Below are positions 13,212-25,800 of a stretch of DNA of 64,000 nt, in pieces. The position numbers were made by a program, and so were the translations under genes. The stretch's first letter is position 1. Each line of letters starts with the position of its first letter. The notes under the pieces were generated by a model. It did not search any database and was not told the origin of the DNA. It saw nothing but the letters and a program-made list of their open reading frames with translations. This DNA comes from Sipunculus nudus (Eukaryota > Annelida > Sipuncula > Golfingiida > Sipunculidae): NCBI GenBank assembly GCA_026874595.1, contig CM049307.1, positions 55,201,870 through 55,265,869 on the forward strand. The letters are read 5' to 3'.

Positions 13212-14301
13212 TTTCAGGTTTTGTTCATCTGTTAGTCTCATCCTTGGTCAATTTCGATCAAAGATCACTCCGCTAAAGGTTTTCGATGTTAAATGTTATG
13301 TTGAATATGAAACGCACCTATTTGCTTACCTTCACCACTAGTTGTCCACGTGTTTTCATTTTGGTATGCAGATTGAATAGGTGCCCTATATTACAACGAC
13401 GATGTCGTTTTACTATACGACAGGATATTAAATCGACGAAAAAATAACTATTAATCTTAGAATTAACCGTTAGACAACTCCTTGGAAACGTCATTTTTCC
13501 ATATGTTAAATATCATGGCAAAACTGTCTTTAGTAACATTATGTTCATCTCGTATGATGAACCGTTCCCCTGCCCTTCATAGCGTACCACCTAATATATA
13601 AGAGAGATGACGTTATGGGAAGTTTCTATGTCGCAACATTGATGGTTTGAACGGGTACAGCTTTTTTTTAACGAAAACGCGCAATTTAAGCACGCAAACA
13701 GATTTTAGACGATGTATTTGCTCCACCCTTAAGTTATTCATAATCGCCATTTCCTTATGTAGGGAGCATGCACTTTTTTTCTTTTGCAGATGTATTTTGA
13801 ACTGCGCCTAACTGCAAAGAAGGGAAGTATGAAGACCACAGAATACCTTTTTGCAGCAAAGGAGGTGTTTTGTCGTCCTGATCGCGGAGTGCTCCGTATC
13901 GGCAGTAACCCTGGAAATCTAATTTTATGTCGCTGTCTCCTGGCTACATGGGAAAACGTCGCCGATGTGGTAGAGGAATATCCAGTCTACGCCACAGTGA
14001 ATGACGTCATTGAGTAACGTCAGTATAGAACAAAAGATAACATCTGCTTATTAAACTCCTTTTCCGGCGACCAGTCTAAAACGGATTCCTCCAGCACTTT
14101 CAGTTTAACATGCAGTTAGTAGTTAAACGAAATCCCGAGGAGGTGGTGCCCTTTTTTATTTAGCTTTACATACCCCTCAGTCTGATGGGAGCGGATATCA
14201 AACGTATCCTGGAAGAAACTGGCGATATACTAAAAGCAAACGAATTTATTTCTTCATAATTGAAACATTTTGTCAGGAATTTGCAGCACAAACACTAATA
14301 T
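13212..14301 (+). pseudogene. NAT16-like acetyltransferase pseudogene, copy B
   Basis: Tandem twin of the remnant at 2980-4070. Exon 2 is nearly all deleted. Exon 3 opens after an AG acceptor at 13789 and reads to the same premature stop at 14015-14017, and the downstream exon-3 remainder is out of frame. No exon 1 is visible between it and the TRIM pseudogene. I see no substitution in its exon 3 relative to copy A. Confidence 0.8.
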
Positions 14302-16167
14302 ATGAACCATCGAAACCATTTTTACTTTGCTGCTCCATCCATCAGTGTATACAAAGGGGTTTACATGATTATTTGCATCTCATTTCATTCCTGCAACCCT
14401 TACAGCTATCAAAAGAGTGGGCGAATTCGCAGCATACTGGGATAAAAAATACTTATGTATCAAATTGTATATCGATAGTGAGTGGTTTCTGCTGTTGCTA
14501 GACTCATTTGTTAAAACTAAGAAAACCCACACACAGGCCCTCTTTTGTTGGAAAGATACTTAACACGTTCTCTCTAGAATACAATGCCTATAATTACTGG
14601 TCTGAGGCCTAAACACAGCTTGTATACTTAATGTGTGTAATCAATTTCTGTTTCATGTACCTTTCCAGTTCATGATTGGATTTATACATTTTATTTTATA
14701 TCGGCACTTCTTTAACAAATGAATATTTGGATGCATATATTATCTTTAAAACACTTTAAATCAAGTCTTTAGGTAATAACTTGGATCATAAAATGATTAA
14801 TTGTTTTTAATTTTAACCAAAAAAAAATATTTTAACCAAAAAAAAATGAAATACTTTTGAGTTTTATTAGGCAGAAGAAATAATGTTCATCGAGTCCGGT
14901 TATAAAGGTTAGACTAGGTTATGTATCTTTTTTACTAAACACGTCTTAAGTACAAAAGTGCCATTACTGTTGAATATTCAAGGTATATTTGATTTTATAT
15001 TATATAACCATGTTTGTGTTTAAATGTATACCAATTTAATGATACGTGTTTTAAACGCTGTTATGAATTCTGTGATTATAATAAAACTTTATTATAACAA
15101 AAGCTTTACGGGTTATATGGCATGAACACATTGTAGAGTATTAAGGGTTCATAATAAAGTTTCTGAATTTGGTCTTTGTAAATGTTTCATGAGCAATTTA
15201 TTTTCTTTGTATTCAGATTTTTACTAATCCTGATTTCATAATATGTATAGAATAGCCTTCAATGTTAATTCAAATAATGGAATTCAGGTATAACTTATAA
15301 GAGTTGCAGGACAATATATAATCTTTTCTTTGTAGATAACTCGATTGGTTTATTATGTTGCAGCTTTTTTTTTGTCTAATTGCACCATCACTGGCCTGTC
15401 CTTATTTTATCCTCTGTGATACTTAAGGTACACTTGATTGATTAACGTTTTTTGTGTTTTTTTTTTTTTGTTGGAGGACGCACTGTATGTTGGGTGTCAG
15501 TTCGGAACGGGGGACCTAGCCCTCTGAATGGCTTTGAAAGCCCCTTTGCTATTTCTTGTAAAGCTCTCTCGTTATGTTAAAAGTCATTCATTTACTCCTA
15601 GTAGATGCCTTGTGATATTTTGCTTCTATAATTTTAATTTCCTTAAAAATATATTTAAGGCAATGTCTTGGTTATGCGCAAGAATTCTGGACTTTCGGTG
15701 CGACAAATTACATGTGCAGTCATTATTCTAAATCTCAACAGAGGAAAATTAAATTGTAACAGTTGTAAAAAAATGGCAAAGGAATTTCAAATTTCACATA
15801 ATGACAACTTTTGATTGGTACTTTGTGGAAATCTAAAATAAAATCACTGTGACGTATGGGACGAAAGGATAATTTTGAGCACCTGAGAAGTTAAGACTCC
15901 AGCCAACGTAAAAATCATACAAAAACACGTGAGTGGGCCATATTAACAAGGAACTGCTAATATCCGATCTGCTAATCGGGTTATAATAATGTTAACAACT
16001 GGAGAAGACCCAAATCTTACAATTACATTATTGCTTTCTCGATTATAGTTTATTCATATGTAATGTATAGAACGCTAATGCTGTCTACCGTTGATATAGG
16101 CGGTTACGGGGAAATATGGATATCAGTTTTTGCTTAATACAAATCCAAAAAAGGAAGACTAAAAGGG
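14301..16167. other. Noncoding downstream flank of NAT copy B
   Basis: No gene seen. This is the tandem counterpart of 4070-5940. It shows a deletion of several bases near 15092 and a few single-base changes relative to it. Confidence 0.6.
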
Positions 16168-16467
16168 AGTGCTTCATTCCATGACAATAAGGGCACGAAT
16201 GCATACCTTTCTGTGCTAATTGTTTGAGCACGGAGGCAATTCCTCCTATACTAAAAAGTTAAGTGTATGAATGCACACCTGCCTGTACTTACTGTTAGGT
16301 TATGAATGAACACTTCCTGTACTAACTGTTAGGGCACGAAGTAAACTATCCTGTACTATATGTTCAGGCATGAATGCACACCTCTTTAATAATTGTTAGG
16401 GTTCCTGTATTAACCAATGGTGACTGAATGCATACTTGCCTGTATTAATTGTTGGCGCAGGAATACA
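16167..16467 (+). repeat. Degenerate ~40-bp tandem repeat, copy 2
   Basis: Counterpart of 5940-6240 in the second tandem block, with the same units in the same order. Confidence 0.65.
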
Positions 16468-17747
16468 CCCATTCTTAACACCCAATGGAAACAGTAATGA
16501 CAATTAAGACAATGTGGCAATGTTTGGTTTAACACGGAAATACACCAGCAATACCTATTCTGAGCAGTAATGACGAATAAGACATAGTGGCAATGCTGAA
16601 TTCACACATAATTTGAACACCAGCTCCCATATTTAGCATTAATGATACATCAGACATTGGGGCAATGTCAAATTATTACACAGCAACAGATCATCACATC
16701 CATTATGGACAATAATAAGAGCTAGACGTTGTAGCAATGTATAATTTTTCACAGCAACAGATCTTTACATCCATTCTGAAAAATGACAAATAAGACACTG
16801 TGGCAATGTCTAATATTACACAGCAACAGGTCAACATATCCATTCTGAACAGTGATGGCAGCTAAACATTATATAAATGTCGGTTTTTAAAACACAATAG
16901 AACACCAACACCCATTCTTACTAGTAATGAGAAATCAGACATTGAAGCAATTTCTAAAATTTCAAAACAACAAATCATCACATCCAATCTGAATAGAGAC
17001 AGCAAGACATTGTGTCAATGCTTGGTTTAACACAGCAACATATCAACACATCCATGTGCAGTGTCTAATATTACACAGCAACAGATCAACACATCCTTCA
17101 CATCCATTTTGCCCGGTTTTACACAGAAATAAACCAGCAACTTTATTCTAAGCAGTAATGACAAATAAGACAAAGTGGCAATGTCTGATGTTACACAGAA
17201 ATAGAACACCAACACATAATTTTAGCAGTAATAGCGAATCAGACACTGTGGTAATGCGAAACATATAACAGCAACAGATCATCACATCCATTCTGAACAA
17301 TAATGAGAGCTAGACATTTTAGCAGTGCCTAATATTTCACAGGAACAGATCATCACATCCATTCTGAACAGTAATGGCAGCTAGACATTGAAGCAATGTC
17401 CTGTTTTACACAGCAACAGATCATCACATCCATTCTGAACAGTAATAACAGCTAGACATTATGTAAATGTCTGTTTTTACACAACAACAGATCATCACAT
17501 CCATTATGAACAGTAATGACAGCTAGACATTGCGGCAGTATTCGGTTTCACACAGCCAGAAATCATCACATCAATTCTGAACAGTGACAGCTAGACATTG
17601 TGGCAATGCTTGATTTTTCACAGCAACAGATAAACACATCCATTCTGAACAGTAATGATGGTTAGACGTTGTTGAAATATCTATTTTTGCACAAGAATAT
17701 ATCACCAGGTCCGTTCTGAACATAAAAAAAACATGCCTTAGAGAACA
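16467..17747 (+). repeat. 70-bp minisatellite, copy 2
   Basis: Counterpart of 6240-7520. The offset stays at 10227 across the whole array, so no unit has been gained or lost since the duplication. Confidence 0.85.
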
Positions 17748-20180
17748 AGACTGTGGCCACATACATACCTTTATGTCTCCAAGAAAACTTCAATTTGAAT
17801 CAATACAGCTGCTCACAACTGCAAGTAGAGACCTCATCTTGTTATCAGAACGTTTTTGCAAAAGATATAGAATAATATTTTTTTCTGGAGACAATGATAA
17901 AATAAACTAAAAAATAAAAAGCAAAGAAGTAATATTAAATAACAAGAAACAATGTATCATTACTGTTATTGGATTAATATTCATTCCACATCGAAAAATG
18001 TATTGCAACGGTGCAGAATCATACACAAAAATGATTGGCGCACACTGGTCAATACCCTATCAAGACTTCAGACACAATATACCTCGTCATTATTTGGTAG
18101 CTAAACACTGTCCTTTAGTCCAGAGAAAGGGTATCTGGATTATGTTACATAACAGAAGTATATGGATAATTAATCGGGGATTCAAATAAGATGGACGCCA
18201 GGGAGACAACATTATTAAATAATACATAAACAGAGAACATGATAATACAAAGCAAATTTCCAAAGATAAAGAGAGACCATGTTATAGGAAGGCATAAATT
18301 GATAACAGAAAACACCATAATATAGCATGTCAAAAGTCAAAAACATAAATGATATTAATGGGAAATTGTCACGTAAAAAGCAGTATCTCTGTGGACTCTG
18401 CAGATGGCAAAAACTTCCTAAGGAGAGCATTTAACGCATAAACAGATTGCATGAATGAATCCGTTCTCAGAATACGGACATCACGGGGAAACAATATGGA
18501 CTTCTCGCCTACTCAGGTTAAGTTTGAAGTGTTGAAATATTTCCTTGTATCAAAATTTATCTCTGGTACAGAGACCACACAGCCAGGAAATGTTTATTTA
18601 TGTCACTCAACGCAATTGTCCACATCTGAATCGTTTTATAACATTAAAATGTACTAAATGTTTGCTTGGGTCAATAGAAGGAAGAAATTAAGAAATAATG
18701 TTTCCTCCTACACCTTCAAACGAAATGCGTTCTTCCTAAGGTGGAAGCTGTCACTTTTAATCCAGCCTTCCTTGAAATATATACAATTTGTTAAACTTGA
18801 CCGTTGATACCTTGATTATAAATCCTTCTTAACTTCCCAGGACAGGAATCCTATTCCAAATCAGACTCTTTATTGGATATTGATAAGCTTCATTTCTATA
18901 TTTTGATTTTCTAATGCCAAATCCATTGCAGGAAAAAAATACTTTTCTCTAGTATTCGAACAACTCTGCCCATGAAGAACTAGTGGAAAACCAATAATTT
19001 CGACGTGCGACCTCCAATGCCGGTTGTTAGTGGGTAAAATGGCAGCTCCAATGAGATCCCATTTTGTTATACCTTGATATATAAAGCTGTCAGGGGTTGA
19101 TAAAGATGTGAGAATGAGACAGAAAAGTAATCAGAAGTCAGCTAGTAGTTTTCCCACGAGAATGTTTGAACACAACAGCGGACAATGTGATATACAATAT
19201 ACATAATCACGCTGTTCTATGGATGTCAATTATGAAAACAAAATAAAAATTTAGAAATATTCATAACAGTTTTAAAAAGACATGTTTTGGTAAAGGAATC
19301 TTAATAAAGATGTGGTTTTCAGTAGCCTTTCAGGATGTGATATTAGCAATATAATTAATTGCTAGATTATCGAGTATGTATATTGCATTTAGTATTGTGT
19401 GATACCAATAGAATTTCCCTTCAATATTTTATATTAGGGAATATATTGTATAAAAGGAATATATAAAATATTCAACAAGACAGATACTGGGACGGACTAT
19501 AGGTATTTTTGTATTGTACAATATACCTTATTAAGTTGAAATGAGTCCCTCAGTAATTAGTTTCAACAATTCAGGACGATTGTGTTTCATTTTATATTTT
19601 CAGAAAAATTATAAAAAAAAGAAAAAAAATTACATGGAAAATGTTTTATTTCCTGAATCCCAGTCACATAGAATGTTACACACATATATGTATATCCTCT
19701 ATACATCCGTGTCTTCAAATTTATATTTCTTGTAGCACAAAGTGAAACAAAATAATTCACAGTTGATTATTTCAGAACAAATAAACCAACCAGCGAAACA
19801 CCAGAAGTGCTTTTCATCCATTAGCGAGCTATCTCTTGCTTAAAGGGTTGTGAGCTATTAACGATACATATAGTTTTCAATACATCAATATCTTACCCAG
19901 CCTTACTTATTGTGGCAAAAGTAAGCTTCCTATTTCAGATTTAGACATTTTAACTTGATTAGAATCAAGGAAATACTAAAAGGTAAGCCGCTAATGTATA
20001 TATAAACACTTCTCAGAGCGTTAAAGTCAACATTCTCAATTAGACTCGACTTAAAATAATCAGTATATCCTTTCATGGTGACGTATATCTAACATAATAA
20101 TGAATAAATAAATAAATAAATTTATAAATCTATGCATATATAAAGTAAATTTATTTATTGTAATTACCCCCCTCCCCCTA
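17747..20180. other. AT-rich noncoding spacer, copy 2
   Basis: Counterpart of 7520-9950. No gene, RNA or array seen. Confidence 0.5.
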
Positions 20181-20181
20181 G

Positions 20182-20398
20182 CCTAGCGATCGGGGTTATG
20201 TTTTGGGCAGCAAATTTTTGTTTGTATATATGTGTATTAGTTTGTTTGAAGCACAATTACACTAAAAGTCCTCAACGGAGTTTGATGAAATTTTCAGGCT
20301 AGCTGAGCGATTATACTAGGAACAATTAATTAAATTTGGGGGGGGGGGGCGATCCATGCGTAAATAACCCCGGAAGCAGCTCCAGTGTTTTATTAGGG
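20182..20398 (+). repeat. Dispersed 'ggttatgttttg' repeat, copy in block 2
   Basis: Counterpart of the interspersed repeat at 9955-10170, with a slightly different G-run length. A second shortened copy follows at about 20725-20848, matching 10497-10620. Confidence 0.55.
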
Positions 20399-20867
20399 GA
20401 CTATGTCATTATTGTTGACACTGGAACGTAACAGTAGACGATATGGCCATATTTATAGTGATTCATAGAGGAAAATAACGTCACTCCATTCGTACGTGTC
20501 GTTTCCTTGTAGGGTGTCAGTAAATCAACGAACAGCATTGGGGCCATGTCGTACCGATCGTTTTTTTCCGGATACGCATTTCGCATGCCGGATTCGCGCA
20601 CGAGGAAACTCACCTCCTTCATTTCTCAATACGTGTACCTATTTTATACGCTTCCGCATCCGCGTTCCGTACATAGAAACCTAAGCTTAAGTCTGTAAAT
20701 ATATTCGACTTTACCTCTTTATTACCTCCGCCAAGCGGCAGAGGTTATGTTTTTGTGGGTGTTGGTGTAAAATAAGTCCAAAAGTGATTGACGGATCTTC
20801 CCTAATTCTTCAGGATGGCTCGGCAATGATGAAAGGAAAAAAATAAATTTTGATACGTAAACAAATA

Positions 20868-21574
20868 GTTGAACCAAGAATATTTTAATGGAACAATGCT
20901 ACTACTCTAGCAGTTCCATAGTAGGGTAATGAGCTAACTTGGAAGGGGTCTGCGCTGTCTGAGTGATTATGTTGTCGGCACAATAAGACAAGATATTGCA
21001 TTAAGAAACATACGGGAGATACCAAGCCCGTCAAGTCAATCGACATGGTTGGAAAAAAAAACCTTTTTTTCATTCACATTATTGACTAGCAACCATCTGC
21101 TAGTTTATAAATTTATATATTAGCTTATTAGCATTATGGGGCTCAAGTCATTATCCTTCAATAACAGCTGCAGTTGGAACGTCCACTTTTCGACGTGGCA
21201 GTCCTTGTGCCTCTTTTTCGAAATTGATTGGTTTATAGGGTCGCTCGGAGTCAGGTATTCACGTATTTGAACATTCCTCATGTAAAATCAGAACCAGATT
21301 TTACACAGATGTCACACAGTACCCTTTTCATCACATAAGAACGACCTCTGGTGACCACGATTGACACTCCCGAGGTCACATGTCCGTGCATGTTGTTTCA
21401 AATCTTGTATTTATTGCTTAATAGACCTGAACACAGAAGACCAACGTTACGGCCACCCTTCAAATGCGTTGACAAATATATTGAAAACGGTATTATTGCA
21501 TATCTTATGCATTCCTAGTGCAAATGACAATGTCAGTGAAGCAGAGAACCATGTGAAAATAGCAGTTTGATAGA
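20868..21574. other. Noncoding 3' flank of TRIM gene C
   Basis: Holds the end of tandem copy 2 (to 21457) and the 3' flank of the TRIM gene. The open frame at 21361-21570 lies in the likely 3' untranslated region and is not supported as coding. Confidence 0.5.
21410..21415 (-). promoter_or_regulatory. Candidate AATAAA poly(A) signal for TRIM gene C
   Basis: A canonical AATAAA hexamer reads on the minus strand about 160 bases past the TRIM stop codon at 21575-21577. Position and orientation fit a polyadenylation signal. In an AT-rich region the hexamer also occurs by chance, so this is tentative. Confidence 0.35.
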
Positions 21575-23586
21575 CTACTGTAATTGATATACTACAAGTC
21601 TGTTTTGGGGCTGGTGAGACCCATACCCAGCTTCAAACTCGCTGATCCATAGAAGACCTGATTGATCACATAAAAGCCCAACGGGAAATCTGATACCATC
21701 GTCTTCGGTCAGCAAATGTCTTAGGAAACACCCATCAAAAGAATATTCTGACACGGTATGATTGCCTTTGTCTGCCACCAAGATGGTACCGAAAGGGGTT
21801 ATTGCTGTACTCATTGGAAATGGCTTTAAGTTACCGTACTGGAGTCTAAGCTCACAGACATATTTCCCCTGGTCATTCCATATTCTCACCTCTGAACGAG
21901 TTGAATCGGAAAATATATACATTTCTCCATCTTTAGTTGTGCCTGTACATACATGTTGCCCGTAGCTGCAGCCTAAACGTTTGAACCACACCAACTTTTC
22001 TTTCTGGTTATATTTTCGTAAAGAATCATTTTCTGTGGCTGGAGTGATAATTATGTTCCCTTTAGTATCTAATGAAGGACAACAATGTCGTGAGCAGGTT
22101 ATTTGATATTCTTTTACAAAGTGTAGGTCTTTGCCATCTGTAGAAACCTCAAACAACATTCCCTCCTCTCCATCCGCACATAACACCCTCCCACTATTTG
22201 CAGAAACACGGTTGATAGTGCGTGATGCTGCATACGTAGATAACAACCATTTCTTACAATCGTACAGCACTAGTCCTTTACCTCCTCTAGATACTAAGAC
22301 AGCAGTTCCATCTGGCAGAGCGCCAATCCCGTATCCTGCCATGATCCTATCGTCATGGTAACGGTTGATTATAACAGGCTTTTCCTTCAAATGAATGTTT
22401 TGTCTCAAGTCCAATAATCCAGTTTTTTCTCATTTTCGTCCTTGGTATCCGTATCAGTTTCTTTCCCGATGTCTGAAAATAATTGTGCAAAGGACAATTT
22501 TTTGTTGTTTTGTAATTTTGATTCACATTTATCAGGTATATTCGTGCATTCCTTATTTTCAGGAACTATTTTACCGAAAGAGCAATTTAAGTCCTTTTGG
22601 AATTTTATATGAAAAGGCTTCGTTAAAACATCCAGGGTCTTCTCCGCTTCTTGTAGACATTGCCCATTCATCTCCAGTTCCCGGCAAGAGAGAACAAGCT
22701 CACAGTCACTTTTTGTGCTAGCTGTAAATTGGTATGCTTTCTGTTGCACTGTCAGGTATTTTTCTTGCACGATTATCCCTTGCTGAGATACATTCAAGTA
22801 CTTTTCGTACAGATATTTTATTGTCCCTTCTATCTGGTCATCTAAATCCTTTCTGATAACTAGCGCCGCCTCATCAATTTCTGTTCGTACTTTTGTGAAA
22901 TGTTCGACAAGACCTTTCCACTGAACCAAGCTAATTTTCGTATCTTCTATCCTTCTTTTAATAGTGTCTTCTCTTGGTTGAAATTTGGCCCTGATCTGCC
23001 TCGCCATTTGAGAAACTTCTTTTACAGCGTCAGGATGGGAGCCATGCGTACCATTTAACAAGCAATCTGTGCACAGGAGTACATCACATGCATTGCAGAA
23101 GTGGACATATTTACTCCCATGGTCTTTACAGAAATCCGACGCACTTTTATTTGACCCTAGCTTTAGGGGTTCCATGGGGTGATTCTGAAATCCAGGGTAC
23201 TTGTTATGCTCCTTTACACAGTTTTCACAAAGTCTTCGGTCACAAGATCGACATTTGATTCTTGCAAGTATAAAGTCTCCTCTTACCCAACAAGTGTTGC
23301 ACAATTCGACCATCCCCAGCGAACGGATCATCTCGTTTGTTTGCTCTATTGTGAAATTTAATGGCAGCTCTGAAACATCCCCACTGTGTAGAGATGTAAG
23401 TTGGCGACATTTTGGGCAAGGGATGTAGTTTCCTGTCACGATCCCGTCTAGACATGGTGTACAGAATGTATGCAGGCATTGTAACGTGCGAGGCGTACGA
23501 CCGAGCAGGGGATTCAAGCAAACCTGACACGTCAAAACTTGCTCCACTTCACTCAGTGATATTTCTCCTTGATCAGAGGCAGCCAT
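21575..23586 (-). CDS. TRIM-family E3 ubiquitin ligase, RING/B-box/coiled coil/NHL-like propeller (one frame break)
   Basis: Read on the minus strand from ATG at 23586. Residues 20-60 form a complete C3HC4 RING (C20, C23, C37, H39, C42, C45, C57, C60). Residues 96-136 are B-box 1 (C96, C99, C112, C115, C120, C123, H127, H136). Residues 153-184 are B-box 2 (C153, H156, C164, C167, C172, C175, H181, H184). A coiled coil (about 190-310) and a charged linker follow. This frame stops at 22405. A second frame, shifted by -1 and open from about 22430 to the stop at 21575, encodes about 280 residues of NHL-like beta-propeller ending VVYQLQ. Joined, it would be about 670 residues, normal for single-exon invertebrate TRIM2/3/56-like proteins. 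The family transfers ubiquitin through E2 enzymes, often in innate immunity or RNA control; the target here is unknown. The break may be a sequencing error in an A6 run, a real lesion, or a natural end of a propeller-less protein. Confidence 0.8.
22418..22436 (-). other. Frame break between TRIM ligase half and propeller half
   Basis: On the minus strand the linker reads GAG AAA AAA CTG GAT and stops six codons after GAG. The propeller frame is entered if one more base is present, for example a seventh A in the run at plus positions 22423-22428. The same linker in the 995-kb-side pseudogene copies (near 1610) has no longer A-run and is offset in the opposite direction, so the region is frame-labile in all copies. 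Confidence 0.7.
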
Positions 23587-23599
23587 ATTTCAACCTGAA

Positions 23600-24275
23600 A
23601 TATTATAGACATTAAGGCTCACATGCTCTCTTTTGAAACGGACTTGCAATATATAATTTGATAAGTTCATACACATCATGCAGGTTTTGAGGTAAAAACA
23701 GATGAGATAAGATTTGTTAAACCCTTACCGGGAAATTACATTGTGCCCTCATAAAAATAGAACTAATGTTTGAAAATTGCTCTTTGACAGTTTTATCTGA
23801 TAAGGGCATTTATTGTTAGTTTGGTTAAAAAGATTATCAATTGAGATATAGATAAATGATTATAGTGGTTACAGAGAATACATGAGATTCATATATTGAT
23901 TTTACTTTATAAAATGAAGTTAATCTGGTTTAAATTATTGGACTTTTAACAACAATTGAAGAATACAAAATGACGACATTGATAAATCAACATATACGTT
24001 GAACACAATACCCCTGGACATACGATACAAGGTAAACTTGAATAATTATTTCTTACCAAGTGGAAGCAATGTCTGTGACAGTTCGGACAGGAAAAGAACG
24101 CTGTGTGTCTAGAGCCCTCTTGGTAATGTCTGATGAATCTTACACGTGGCAAATATGTCAGGTGTGTATATCGACACACCTAGCATATGGTTGCTATGAT
24201 AGGCTGGGTGGATCAATATCTATTTTAAGGTAGCATCCAGGCAAAACTGAATCCAATCAATCATTTGTTTAAGCT
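23600..24275. other. Intergenic region between TRIM C and NAT C
   Basis: Presumably holds the TRIM promoter, since the gene reads leftwards from 23586. No convincing TATA box, initiator or conserved block could be fixed by eye. No coding feature is seen. Confidence 0.4.
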
Positions 24276-24276
24276 T

Positions 24277-24279
<3 letters not shown>

Positions 24280-24314
<35 letters not shown>
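24280..24314. repeat. (TA)n microsatellite
   Basis: An uninterrupted TA dinucleotide tract of about 35 bases. Confidence 0.95.
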
Positions 24315-24316
<2 letters not shown>

Positions 24317-24519
24317 GTACCATATATAGTAAGTTGTATTATTGTACCACAATACTATTTGTACACACTGAAATAATCAAATATGGGTATCCGATCCAAC
24401 CAGCACAACACAATGGTCACCTGGATCCGAACAACCACCTCAACAAACTATATATATAAAACGTCGTTTGGGAACACTTTTCGCTCCAATAAATCAAACG
24501 AACCTATATTTGGGAGTAA

Positions 24520-24850
24520 CTTTTGTATCTACTGTTCAGGTCCACAGTCTAGTCATGCCAAACAAAGTTCATGTACATTTCACACGGCCTCGGCCTGGCT
24601 CTGCAGTGAACACGTTTTATCAGCATGTCTGATGATGTAAATGCCAACCTTCCTAGCTAACTCTTTGTTTAACCAATCACAATGTCAGGTAAACTGGATG
24701 TCAGCTTCACAATAGACGCATTAGATGATAAGCAAAATAAAAAAATGCGACCAATACACCCGACAAATAATGGCAAGAGAAGTTTATATGTCGCAATGAT
24801 GGCAGTTTTAACGGTCACAGCTTGTTTAAACGAAAATGCGTAATATTAGA
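24520..24850 (+). pseudogene. NAT16-like exon-1 remnant, copy C
   Basis: An ATG at 24682 in the same 'caatgtc' context as the intact genes starts a peptide resembling MSGKLDVSFTIDALDDKQ, which matches the first 18 codons of the NAT gene at 36410. The match then breaks in an A-rich stretch. From about 24770 to 24850 the sequence resembles the region before exon 3 (compare 3385-3450), so exon 1 is joined to intron 2 and exons 2 and 3 are missing here. The 5' flank from 24520 also matches 36270-36409. Confidence 0.7.
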
Positions 24851-25800
24851 AAGTAAACTTATTTGTGACCCTAAGGGGAAACTTGACACTTTTCCCTAGA
24901 GATGGAATTTTTTTAGATATTTTACACATGATATCTACATACTCTGGCATACTTTGTTAAATTATGAAATAAATTTGGGAGCCAATGTGCTTATTTTTGC
25001 AGTATATGAAATTGAAAATGGACACTTGTGGTGGAGTTTTATATTTTATAACTAAATGGAAACAAAGTTACACAAGAATATTGACCTATAGAGTTTTCAT
25101 AATATTCTACATAAACATGCAGAATTATATAAAAATCTTATAAAAAGACAAACGTTTTTATGTCGATCAATTTTAAAAATAATCATAAAAAAATGAACTT
25201 TTTTTAGATTACTAGTTTAGTAAACACCTACAGGTGACGCTCCACACATAAATGTGGCCACACATAAATTGCTTCTGGAGTCGACATCATGTAATCGGCT
25301 TTTAAATGCCAAGATCAAAAGAAAAAAATATATGAGCACAAAAAAAAATTGGTATAGACGCCATCAATGTCACTGATAATTATATGTTGATATATATGCT
25401 CTGTTTTCGCATCTATTTGCAATTGTCACTTACTGGATCGCCGTTTGTATGTTGCTGCACTTATGCCTTTTCTGATGGTATTCTGTTTGACAATTGCTAA
25501 CTCAACATTTGTGACTGGTTATAAGATTAATAAATAAAGCGTTTTCGCTGAGAAATCCAGCGATTATTGTTCATCCTAGTTACTTTCCTCAAATGAAGCA
25601 CTGAAATAATGACAATACAATACGATACAATACAAAACAATAAAGTTTATTGGCTCTTGACAAAACCTGGATTGTAAGGAGCGCCAATATACATTGATAC
25701 ATGAAACACATAGGAATTGACTGAAATTGAGCAGAATAATTAACATTTACTTGACAATTGGTATGCGTGATACGGTAGAAACAAAAATGCTGACAGTCTA
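24850..25800. other. AT-rich noncoding stretch
   Basis: No gene, RNA or repeat array recognised. Mostly A/T-rich with short homopolymers. Confidence 0.4.

Larger units (their letters stand above)
11231..21457. repeat. Tandem segmental duplication, copy 2 (10.2 kb)
   Basis: Second copy of 995-11229. The offset is 10236 at the left and falls to 10227-10228 at the right because of small deletions. Its right end (21447-21457) runs into unique sequence leading to the best TRIM copy, while copy 1's equivalent end at 11219-11229 jumps back to the propeller fragment. This places the junction within a few bases of 11230. Confidence 0.95.

Noticed and set aside
22420-22432. Programmed -1 frameshift in the TRIM gene
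   Set aside because: The A6 run does not give a perfect slippery heptamer in the ligase frame, and the pseudogene copies do not keep it; decay or a base error is simpler.
22131-22721. Plus-strand open frames antisense to the TRIM gene
   Set aside because: They are shadows of the minus-strand coding sequence, which has the RING, B-box and propeller motifs.
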